Shown here: one piece after another, positions 1-7,219 of the stretch | Layout: each line of letters starts with the position of its first letter | Position numbering within the stretch: the first letter of the stretch is position 1 | Translations under genes and position numbers: made by a program | The notes under the pieces: generated by a model | What the model was told of the DNA's origin: nothing | The model's input: the letters and a program-made list of their open reading frames with translations, nothing else | Database searches by the model: none | Assembly (NCBI GenBank): GCA_030674155.1 | Contig: CM060342.1 | Span: 4,098,832-4,118,831 of the forward strand | DNA: 20,000 nucleotides | Reading direction: 5' to 3' | From: Stramonita haemastoma | Taxonomy: Eukaryota; Mollusca; Gastropoda; Neogastropoda; Muricidae

Positions 1-80
1 TGGGTGCGTGTGGTGTGTGGTGTGTGAGTGTGTAAGTGTGAGTATATTTATCTATTTATTTTATATTTTATTTATTTTCT

Positions 81-140
81 TTTATATCGAGGATAAGAAT
101 AAGCAATCATGTGCTTTTTTTTCATCTGTCCCCGTGTGTA
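81..140 (+). repeat. Short dispersed repeat R1, copy 1
   Basis: This copy shares an upstream TTTATATCGA block, a GAATAAGCA block, a GTGCTT run into poly-T and a GTCCCCGTGTG block with 1113-1172, and more weakly with 846-896. In all three copies the downstream side runs into a simple repeat or GT-rich sequence. The family is not recognised by name. Homology was judged by eye only. Confidence 0.6.
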
Positions 141-212
141 TGCTGTTTTGTAAATCTTGTCATCTGTTCCCACTGGAACACGATGGCCTACTCTTACGAA
201 AAGCGGAAAGGA
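130..212 (+). repeat. Dispersed repeat R2, copy 1
   Basis: From the TGTGTATGCTG block through the ATGGCCTACTCTTAC block to AAAGCGGAA, this stretch aligns by eye with 3118-3200 (TGTGTGCATGCTGG, ATGGCCTGCTCTTGC, AAAGGTGGAA). It overlaps the end of R1 copy 1, so R1 and R2 may be parts of one larger element. No coding potential is evident. Confidence 0.5.
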
Positions 213-283
213 TTTAAGTTCGTGCGCAAATGTTCTGCGTGCGTTCGCAACGAGGCCATCGGTTTATAGGTCTCATTCAAGGT

Positions 284-560
284 GTGTGTGTATGAGCGTG
301 TGTGCGTGCGTGCGTGTGTGTGTGTGTGTGTGTGTGTAGTAGTAGTGTAGTGTAGTTGTAGTAGTGAGTAGTAGTAAGTAGTAGGATAGTATAGTAGTAG
401 GTCAGTGTAGTGTAGTAGTAGTAGTGCGTAGTAGCAGTGTGTAGCATGTGTGCAGTGTAGTAGAGTAGTAGTGAGTAGAGTAGTAGCAGTAGTAGAGTAG
501 TAGAGTAGTAGTAGTAGTAGTAGAGTAGTAGTAGTAGTAGAGTAGTAGGGAATAGTAGTA
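284..560 (+). repeat. (GT)n followed by imperfect (GTA)n microsatellite
   Basis: A run of GT (to about 337) passes directly into about 220 bp of imperfect GTA/GTAGT units. Open frames across it translate to low-complexity His/Thr or Tyr/Leu runs and are not genes. Confidence 0.9.
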
Positions 561-584
561 GTTCAATTTTTACGTTGTCACGTG

Positions 585-599
585 AAGTGATACCAGACG
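585..599 (+). repeat. 15-bp core motif shared with 5785-5799
   Basis: The 15-mer AAGTGATACCAGACG occurs exactly here and at 5785-5799. In both places it lies between two microsatellite tracts: (GTA)n upstream and GT-rich sequence downstream here, (GT)n upstream and (GA)n downstream there. This suggests the conserved core of a microsatellite-associated dispersed element. Confidence 0.5.
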
Positions 600-618
600 T
601 CAAAGAGAAAAATGGTCA

Positions 619-745
619 AGTGTGTGGTAGTATGTGTGCGCGCGTCGCGGTGTGTGTGCGGCGCGCTTGGCGTGTGGCTTGTGTGTGGTGACTGAGTGAG
701 TGAGAGAGAGAGAGAGTGTGTGTAGTGTGTGGCGTGCGCGCGTGC

Positions 746-808
<63 letters not shown>

Positions 809-835
809 GTGTGTGAGAGAGGGAGAGGAGGGGGG
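619..835 (+). repeat. GT-rich microsatellite with CG and GA interruptions
   Basis: GT-rich sequence with CGCG interruptions, a short (GA)n near 704-715 and a near-pure (GT)n at about 747-802, ending in GA and a short poly-G at 831-837. Confidence 0.9.
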
Positions 836-845
836 GGAAATAATG

Positions 846-896
846 GAATAAACGCTCATGTGCTTTTTTACCCAGTCCCCGGTGTGTGTGCAGTTT
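846..896 (+). repeat. Short dispersed repeat R1, copy 2
   Basis: The GGAATAAACGCTCATGTGC block, poly-T, CCCAGTCCCC and GTGTGTG match R1 copies at 81-140 and 1113-1172. This is the most diverged copy, and its 5' part is replaced by GGGGAAATAAT next to the preceding microsatellite. Confidence 0.55.
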
Positions 897-1012
897 TTTA
901 ATGTAATATATATTTAAAGAGAGAGATAGTTATATCATTATTATTGTTCTTATTCTTCTTTGTATCATTATTGCTATGTCACTATAACTATCCTTGGGAG
1001 AGAGCTATCACA

Positions 1013-1022
1013 GAAAGAAAGA

Positions 1023-1071
<49 letters not shown>

Positions 1072-1090
1072 AAAGAAGAAGAAAGAGGAG
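1013..1090 (+). repeat. (GAAA)n microsatellite
   Basis: About 78 bp of GAAA/AAAG tetranucleotide units, with GAAGAA variants at the 3' end. Confidence 0.95.
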
Positions 1091-1112
1091 AGACAGATTG
1101 ATTTATTCTTTT

Positions 1113-1172
1113 ACTCTTTTATATCGAAGATAATGGAATAAGCACTCTTGTGCTTTTTTTCATCCAGTCCCC
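1113..1172 (+). repeat. Short dispersed repeat R1, copy 3, with hairpin
   Basis: This is the best-preserved copy. It carries a perfect 6-bp inverted repeat, AAGCAC (1140-1145) and GTGCTT (1150-1155), around a 4-nt loop, followed by a T run and then CATCCAGTCCCCGTG. A (CT)n tract starts immediately downstream. A hairpin followed by T residues can resemble a transcript terminator, but there is no other evidence of function. Confidence 0.6.
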
Positions 1173-1175
1173 GTG

Positions 1176-1236
<61 letters not shown>

Positions 1237-1270
1237 CTCCCTCTCCTCTCCCTCCTCCCTTTCTCCCTCC
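1173..1270 (+). repeat. (CT)n microsatellite
   Basis: Nearly pure CT dinucleotides from about 1173 to 1232, then CTCC-rich variants to about 1270. Confidence 0.95.
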
Positions 1271-1396
1271 TCCTCTACTCTCCAGTCTGGTATTTAAAGT
1301 TGTATTCGTATAATAATCATTTGCTTTACATCTGACATTGTTTCATTTGATAATTTTTCTTTTTCTTTGAAAAAGAAATTGTTTGGTGGAGAGGTT

Positions 1397-1416
1397 GGGG
1401 GGGGGGGGGGGGGGGG
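1397..1416 (+). repeat. Poly-G tract (20 nt)
   Basis: An uninterrupted run of 20 G within otherwise AT-rich sequence, 120 bp upstream of the CNG exon. It is a G-quadruplex candidate, and its exact length is prone to sequencing error. Confidence 0.85.
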
Positions 1417-1533
1417 TTGGATGATTATTTGTGTTCTTCTATGCCCAGAGGGCTGGTCGTAAAAAAGAATGTTTGCTTATGTCATGACCGTCTTTAAATG
1501 AAATTTATTCAATTCAAGTCAATTCCTCAACCC

Positions 1534-1535
1534 AG
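1534..1535 (+). promoter_or_regulatory. Splice acceptor (AG) of the CNG exon
   Basis: The AG at 1534-1535 (context CAACCCAG then GGGCTGATGG) opens the coding frame in phase 0. It adds Gly-Leu before the first Met at 1542, so that Met is probably internal rather than a start. The pyrimidine tract is weak. The call rests mainly on where recognisable CNG homology begins. Confidence 0.65.
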
Positions 1536-1969
1536 GGGCTGATGGTGTACGACTCGAAGAAGATGTCCCGGCACTACATCCAGTCACGGCTGCTGCTGGT
1601 GGACCTGCTCTGCCTGCTGCCGCTGGACTTTCTGCAGTTCCACACGGGGCCGCACCCCATGCTGCGCTTCCCGAGATTCCTCAAGGTGTACCGCACTTTC
1701 CGCTTCATCCACATGCTGGAGTCTCGCACCGCCTACCCCAACCTCATCCGCGTGGCCAACCTGACCCACATCCTCTTCCTGGGCGCGCACTGGTTCGCGG
1801 CCTTCTACTACATGATCAGCGAAGCGGAGGAGTTCCGCGGCCAGTGGAGTTACCCGCGGCCTGTGGGCGAGTTCGCCTCGGTCAGCCGCAAGTACCTGGC
1901 CTCGCTCTTCTGGTCCACCCTGACTCTCACCACCATTGGCGCCCTGCCCCCGCCCGACAACGGCAAAGA
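1536..1969 (+). CDS. Internal exon of a cyclic nucleotide-gated cation channel (S3 to pore)
   Basis: This exon encodes about 144 codons of a CNG-type cation channel subunit, a plasma-membrane channel opened by cGMP or cAMP in sensory cells. Numbered from the Met at 1542, S3 is about residues 15-33. S4 (about 41-62) carries spaced Arg/Lys within LRFPRFLKVYRTFRF. The SRTAYPN linker and S5 (about 66-92, with a HWFAAFYY stretch) follow the CNG family closely. The pore helix and filter (about 118-137) read WSTLTLTTIG then ALPPP. S1-S2, S6, the C-linker and the cyclic-nucleotide-binding domain must lie on other exons; none is visible here. The exon is GC-rich against AT-rich and simple-repeat flanks. 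The filter residue after TTIG is Ala, where vertebrate CNGA subunits have Glu. The frame ends after GA of a split codon, fitting the Glu that usually follows (xxEYVFV). The family call is firm; the subunit class (A-, B- or CNGL-like) is not resolved. Confidence 0.92.
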
Positions 1970-1975
1970 GTGAGT
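1970..1975 (+). promoter_or_regulatory. Splice donor of the CNG exon
   Basis: GTGAGT at 1970-1975 is a consensus 5' splice site, leaving the exon in phase 2 (GA|). Reading through instead would meet an in-frame TGA at 1971-1973, as expected of an intron boundary. Confidence 0.8.
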
Positions 1976-2290
1976 AGAGGGTGGGGTGGTGGGGTGTGTG
2001 GGTGTGGTGTGTGGGTGGGGTGGTGTAGGGGTGTGTGGGGTTGGGGTGGTGTTGTGGGGTGTAGGGGTGGTGCTGGGTGTGTTGTGTGTGTAGTGTTGTG
2101 GTGCTGTGTTCTGTCGTGATGTTTGTGTGTTGTTTGTGTGGGGGGTGTGGGGTGGGGTGGGGTGGGGTGGTGTGCGGTGGGGTGTGATGTGGTGTGGTGT
2201 TGTGGTGTTGTGTTCTGTCGTGATGTTTGTGTGTTGTTTGTGTGGGTGGGGTGGGGGTGGGGTGGGGGGTTGGAGGGTGTGTGTGTAGAT
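1976..2290 (+). repeat. G-rich GGGGTGG minisatellite at the intron start
   Basis: About 315 bp of GGGGTGGTGTGGG-type sequence with many runs of three or more G on the sense strand, so G-quadruplex potential is high in the nascent RNA. It contains a 104-bp-spaced duplication: the segment around 2093-2146 recurs at 2197-2250, sharing TGTTCTGTCGTGATG. Open frames across it are Gly/Val/Cys low complexity. Confidence 0.85.
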
Positions 2291-2829
2291 CTTTGAGGTG
2301 GGTATTTGGGATGGGGGTGGGTGGGAGAAGGGATATCATGGGTATAATGTGTGTGTGAAAAGGGGTTGTATGGGTGTGTGTGTTAGTGTGTGTATACCTG
2401 TATACCTGTTCGCACACTTGTATAAGTGTGCAGTTGTGTAATGTGCTTAACATTAATAACAACAAATGCAGATCAAAATTCAACATAGGACAAGCATATA
2501 ATATAACTACAACAAAATACCTTTGGAACTTAACAATAAACCCATAGTACATGGACCTCTAACGTACTGTGTATTAATCAGGATTGTTCAAGGGGAGTTT
2601 CGAGAGCACTGGGCGAGTCAGATTTTAAATTGTGTGCGATTCTTGACGAAATCAGTTTTGAAATACTAGGTAAAAAAAAATGTATTAGCTAAGATGTAGG
2701 TTAAAAAGCCAGTACAATGGCAACAAATCCAGCTATGAATACTGATCGATGTTGACTTGTACTCTATGATTTTGCTTTCACTTTGAATTCTGCTATAACG
2801 AAAAATAAGTTAAACCAGCTTGGTTACCT
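2291..2829. other. Unique AT-rich sequence, no gene seen
   Basis: Probably intron of the CNG gene. GT-rich to about 2400, then AT-rich single-copy-looking sequence with stops in all frames. I see no splice-flanked homology to the next CNG segment (S6 and C-linker). Confidence 0.5.
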
Positions 2830-3220
2830 GCAGTAGGAATGCGTTAGTCTCGGAAGACTATGGAGTTGTGCTCTAGGCCCTAGGGCGCAAAGCCTGGGTA
2901 AGTAAGTATAGAGGGCAAACTGTTACCCATGCAGCAGACTCCCCCCCCCCCCTCTCTCCACGTTGCTGGAATGGTCTATTGGAAAGGTGATCGCCTATAC
3001 GTATGATTCCAGTGCCGTCGCAGGAACCGCCAGAACGTTGCCATATACAGCCCCGAGCCGCCCTGGGGACTTCAACACCCCGATTTTTCCTCAGGGATGG
3101 TGTTTAAACACAACACCTGTGTGCATGCTGGTTTTTTATTCTGTTGTCATCCGCTCCTACCGGCACACAATGGCCTGCTCTTGCAAAAGGTGGAACGAGT
3201 CAGTGTATATTTGAAGATAA
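2830..3220 (+). repeat. Candidate dispersed repeat containing R2 copy 2
   Basis: GC-balanced sequence unlike its AT-rich flanks, with a GCCCTAGGGC palindrome near 2876-2885, a 12-nt C run at 2941-2952 and a CCGCCCTGGGGACTTCAAC block. The 3' part (3118-3200) matches 130-212 at an estimated three-quarters of positions. The short open frames here (longest 83 residues) match nothing I recognise. It is called a repeat because part of it recurs. Confidence 0.45.
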
Positions 3221-3239
3221 CTGCAGTAGTTGTCCTGAA

Positions 3240-3589
3240 TACTTTACGATCTAAACAGCATCTGCCAGACCGTGATCATGTCTGTGTAATCCATGTCAGA
3301 ATGCAATGAAGTCGTTTTCCCCTTTGGGGATGCCGTAACCCTGTCATTATAAATAGCATCCCCACCTTCTGGAAATTCTGTGCTAGGATATCTCTCTTTT
3401 TTGTCCATCTCTTTGTTTCTGCCCCGTTACAGTAAACGTAACGGGGTAAAGACATTTTCTTCTTGTCACATCCTTTCTATTTTCTGCCTTCTTGGTCCAT
3501 TCTCCTGCCTTTTTCCCAGAAAGACTTAGAAGATAAGATGCACTGGGCCTGACTTGTCAGGCACTTAACGGCAGCGCGACGCGTTTTTT
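3240..3589 (-). repeat. Element X, copy A, distal part (below the satellite)
   Basis: Reverse-complemented, this aligns with 16819-17130. Shared blocks in order are GCTGCCGTTAAG, the palindrome GCCTGACAAGTCAGGC (here 3547-3562), GTCTTTCT, AAAAGGCAGGAGAATGG, GTGACA, and GGTGGGGATGCTAT. The homology continues on the other side of the satellite at 5489-5610. No coding capacity or terminal inverted repeats were recognised, so the class is unknown. A small non-autonomous DNA transposon or Helitron-like element is possible. Confidence 0.75.
3422..3446. repeat. Perfect 9-bp palindrome, 7-nt loop
   Basis: CCCCGTTAC (3422-3430), loop AGTAAAC, GTAACGGGG (3438-3446). In the alignment with copy C (around 17000) only one arm has a counterpart, AACGAGGCAG. 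The other arm and loop therefore look like about 20 nt gained in copy A, or lost in copy C. Confidence 0.8.
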
Positions 3590-5488
3590 GCTCCTCTGAC
3601 AGACAGCGTTTTTTGCTCCTCTGACAGACAGCGATATTTGCTCCTCTGACAGACAGCGATATTTGCTCCTCTGACAGACAGCGATATTTGCTCCTCTGAC
3701 AGACAGCGATATTTGCTCCTCTGACAGACAGCGATATTTGCTCCTCTGACAGACAGCGATATTTGCTCCTCTGACAGACAGCGATATTTGCTCCTCTGAC
3801 AGACAGCGATATTTGCTCCTCTGACAGACAGCGATATTTGCTCCTCTGACAGACAGCGATAGTTGCTCCTCTGACAGACAGCGATATTTGCTCCTCTGAC
3901 AGACAGCGATATTTGCTCCTCTGACAGACAGCGATATTTGCTCCTCTGACAGACAGCGATATTTGCTCCTCTGACAGACAGCGATAGTTTGCTCCTCTGA
4001 CAGACAGCGATATTTGCTCCTCTGACAGACAGCGATATTTGCTCCTCTGACAGACAGCGATATTTGCTCCTCTGACAGACAGCGATATTTGCTCCTCTGA
4101 CAGACAGCGATATTTGCTCCTCTGACAGACAGCAATATTTGCTCCTCTGACAGACAGCGATATTTGCTCCTCTGACAGACAGCGATATTTGCTCCTCTGA
4201 CAGACAGCGATATTTGCTCCTCTGACAGACAGCGATATTTGCTCCTCTGACAGACAGCGATATTGCTCCTCTGACAGACAGCGATATTTGCTCCTCTGAC
4301 AGACAGCGATATTTGCTCCTCTGACAGACAGCGATATTTGCTCCTCTGACAGACAGCGATATTTGCTCCTCTGACAGACAGCGATATTGCTCCTCTGACA
4401 GACAGCGATATTTGCTCCTCTGACAGACAGCGATATTTGCTCCTCTGACAGACAGCGATATTTGCTCCTCTGACAGACAGCGATATTTGCTCCTCTGACA
4501 GACAGCGATATTTGCTCCTCTGACAGACAGCGATATTTGCTCCTCTGACAGACAGCGATATTTGCTCCTCTGACAGACAGCGATATTTGCTCCTCTGACA
4601 GACAGCGATATTTGCTCCTCTGACAGACAGCGATATTTGCTCCTCTGACAGACAGCGATATTTGCTCCTCTGACAGACAGCGATATTTGCTCCTCTGACA
4701 GACAGCGATATTTGCTCCTCTGACAGACAGCGATATTTGCTCCTCTGACAGACAGCGATATTTGCTCCTCTGACAGACAGCGATATTTGCTCCTCTGACA
4801 GACAGCGATATTTGCTCCTCTGACAGACAGCGATATTTGCTCCTCTGACAGACAGCGATATTTGCTCCTCTGACAGACAGCGATATTTGCTCCTCTGACA
4901 GACAGCGATATTTGCTCCTCTGACAGACAGCATATTTGCTCCTCTGACAGACAGCGATATTTGCTCCTCTGACAGACAGCGATATTTGCTCCTCTGACAG
5001 ACAGCGATATTTGCTCCTCTGACAGACAGCGATATTTGCTCCTCTGACAGACAGCGATATTTGCTCTCTGACAGACAGCGATATTTGCTCCTCTGACAGA
5101 CAGCGATATTCTTGAGCTCTCCTGACAGACAGCGATATTTGCTCCTCTGACAGACAGCGATAGTTGCTCCTCTGACAGACAGCGATAGTTGCTCCTCTGA
5201 CAGACAGCGATAGTTGCTCCTCTGACAGACAGCGATATTGCTCCTCTGACAGACAGCGATATTTGCTCCTCTGACAGACAGCGATATTTGCTCCTCTGAC
5301 AGACAGCGATATTTGCTCCCTGACAGACAGCGATATTTGCTCCTCTGACAGACAGCGATATTTGCTCCTCTGACAGACAGCGATATTTGCTCCTCTGACA
5401 GACAGCGATATTTGCTCCTCTGACAGACAGCGATATTTGCTCCTCTGACAGACAGCGATATTTGCTCCTCTGACAGACAGCGATATTT
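3590..5488 (-). repeat. 25-bp satellite array, about 76 copies
   Basis: Head-to-tail units of 25 bp; the + strand unit starts GCTCCTCTGACAGACAGC and ends GATATTT. Copies are nearly identical. Exceptions are an AGTTG variant (3860s and three in a row near 5160-5215), single-base indels (24-bp units near 4264, 4387 and 5238; a 26-bp unit near 3985), a CAATATT substitution near 4132 and a scrambled unit near 5110. The minus-strand unit has no stop codon in any frame, so the array reads as a 675-residue open frame repeating a 25-residue peptide period every 75 nt. I consider that frame an artefact. There are no spacers, so this is not a CRISPR array. Confidence 0.97.
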
Positions 5489-5610
5489 GCTGTCTGAGGT
5501 TCACGATGAAGAAGAAGAATTTCCCAAAGAGGCAGACTGAAGGTACTTTTGGAATTTACTTTTTTTTTTCAAGTTCAGATTGCTGGTAATGATCCGACAC
5601 GTAGGTGCCA
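5489..5610 (-). repeat. Element X, copy A, proximal part (above the satellite)
   Basis: Reverse-complemented, this aligns with about 16700-16793. Shared blocks are CCTACGTGTCG (CCTGCGTGTCG in copy C), CATTAC, ATCTG, a long A run, and CTCAGACAGC directly at the array edge. Together with 3240-3589 it brackets the satellite, so the array lies inside the element. Confidence 0.65.
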
Positions 5611-5687
5611 AGGGTTCTTAAAGAAGTTTGCTGCGCTTTTTTTTCGTTATATCAGAGATTAGTGTTACGTTTGATGCAAAGCTTTCC

Positions 5688-5750
<63 letters not shown>
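5688..5750 (+). repeat. (GT)n microsatellite
   Basis: About 60 bp of pure GT, followed by AAGTAAGTC. Confidence 0.97.
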
Positions 5751-5752
<2 letters not shown>

Positions 5753-5784
5753 GTAAGTCTTCAAGTTTAACGTCTTTCCACTTT

Positions 5785-5799
5785 AAGTGATACCAGACG
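5785..5799 (+). repeat. 15-bp core motif, second copy
   Basis: Exact AAGTGATACCAGACG as at 585-599, with weaker similarity just upstream (ACGTCTTTCCACTTT here, ACGTTGTCACGTG there). It lies between a (GT)n tract and a (GA)n tract. Confidence 0.5.
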
Positions 5800-5823
5800 A
5801 CCCTAAGATAGGAGACTGGATAG

Positions 5824-5826
<3 letters not shown>

Positions 5827-5902
<76 letters not shown>
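5827..5902 (+). repeat. (GA)n microsatellite
   Basis: About 75 bp of pure GA dinucleotide. Confidence 0.97.
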
Positions 5903-5904
<2 letters not shown>

Positions 5905-5917
5905 AATGTGTATGTAC

Positions 5918-6081
<164 letters not shown>

Positions 6082-6172
6082 ATAAATAGTAACAGCAAAT
6101 AAAAGGTATTCTTAACATTAACAGATCAAGAAAAATATTGAACATTTAAAAATACCAAAAGAACTACAAGAA

Positions 6173-7219
6173 CTACAATAAATGCCCTATAGGACTTAAC
6201 AACAAACCTTTAGCAATGTCAAACGTTAGATTTACATTGTTCAAAACTTCATCAATGGCATTCTCAGAAAAGGCAGGGAGATGATGTTTTAAGTTCTTAC
6301 ATTCAAGTATGATATGGGTATTTGAAATATATCCACCACATAAGCATTTAACGTCCTTGCTGAATTTTGTCACGAAAGCATTTAATCTTATCCTAAAAAA
6401 TAATGCCTTGAGTTTTCTGTCTTTGACAGCATTTGTACAAGTCTCTAAATGATCAATGTATTCAACTATACTCTTCCCACTCGGAGTTGAATGTTGAGGC
6501 AGCTTGTTTTGCCGATGCTTTTCTGTAAATTTATTTAAAGATGCTTTTTCTAACAGCTGATAACCCTCTGCAATGGATAGAGGGACATGTAGTACTATAG
6601 ACCCATTTTCATTACGTGCACCTTTTTTCGCAGCCCTGTCAGCCCACTCATTAGAAAATAACCCTATATGTGAAGGAATCCAACAAAATGAAACATGAAT
6701 TCCTCTTAAACATAGAAGATTTATGATGTATTTTATGTCTAGTATAAGTTTAGTAGATTGCTTATAAGTTGTAGACTTTAAGGCATACAATACTGATTTT
6801 GAATCCACACAAAGTAATATATGAAAAAAACAGTATGGATGATCTGAAATGAAAGTCAAAGCCATGAGAATAGCGATCAGTTCAGCTGTAAAAACAGATC
6901 GATTTTTTCCAATATAATATGACTTTTCTTTCTTTAGTGCCGGTATTACAAATGCTGAACCTGCTTGATGATTGTCTAAAAGTGAACCATCTGTATAAAT
7001 TTTAAGACAATCAGAGTAATTATGCTGTATATGTGAATGAACATTGACTGCCATAACATTTGGATTCTCATTTTTTTTCATGTCAATATAATCTATATCA
7101 AAGTGTGCTCGCTTCATTTCCCAAACAGGACAGACTGAAACTGATCTATGTGCGTCTACATCAGATTTGAAAATTTCAGAACGCTCATAAAGATCTGATG
7201 TGTATGTACTTATTGTCAT
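6173..7219 (-). CDS. LINE ORF2 part 2: RNase H domain and Cys/His tail
   Basis: 348 codons from the ATG at 7219-7217. That ATG overlaps the upstream TGA by one base (TGATG), in the -1 frame relative to the RT. The frame is also open about ten codons further upstream, to a TGA at 7255-7253. RNase H catalytic residues are all visible: Asp77 in YTDGS, Glu113 in TAELIAI, Asp139 in CVDSKS and Asp194 in NEWADRAAK, with SHIG before the last. The enzyme would remove RNA from the RNA-DNA hybrid during reverse transcription. A Cys292-x-Cys294-x7-His302-x4-Cys307 motif near the C-terminus resembles the Cys/His tail of related elements. In most relatives RT and RNase H form one polyprotein, so this is either a one-base frameshift in the copy or a real stop-restart arrangement. 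Stop codon TAG at 6175-6173. Confidence 0.9.
   Translation of the reverse strand: MTISTYTSDLYERSEIFKSDVDAHRSVSVCPVWEMKRAHFDIDYIDMKKNENPNVMAVNVHSHIQHNYSDCLKIYTDGSLLDNHQAGSAFVIPALKKEKSYYIGKNRSVFTAELIAILMALTFISDHPYCFFHILLCVDSKSVLYALKSTTYKQSTKLILDIKYIINLLCLRGIHVSFCWIPSHIGLFSNEWADRAAKKGARNENGSIVLHVPLSIAEGYQLLEKASLNKFTEKHRQNKLPQHSTPSGKSIVEYIDHLETCTNAVKDRKLKALFFRIRLNAFVTKFSKDVKCLCGGYISNTHIILECKNLKHHLPAFSENAIDEVLNNVNLTFDIAKGLLLSPIGHLL

Noticed and set aside
1584..2552. 322-residue minus-strand frame opposite the CNG exon
   Set aside because: Antisense shadow of a GC-rich exon plus the G-rich repeat; the + strand has clear CNG homology.
2963..3309. Two overlapping short + strand frames
   Set aside because: They lie in a sequence that partly recurs at 130-212, where neither frame is preserved.
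3590..5488. CRISPR-like direct repeat array
   Set aside because: Units are contiguous with no spacers, no cas genes are present, and the context is an animal genome.
3477..5504. 675-residue minus-strand open frame (and a nested 458-residue one)
   Set aside because: It is the 25-bp satellite read through; the unit lacks stops in all minus frames, so length carries no evidence of coding. Its non-repeat ends are element X sequence.
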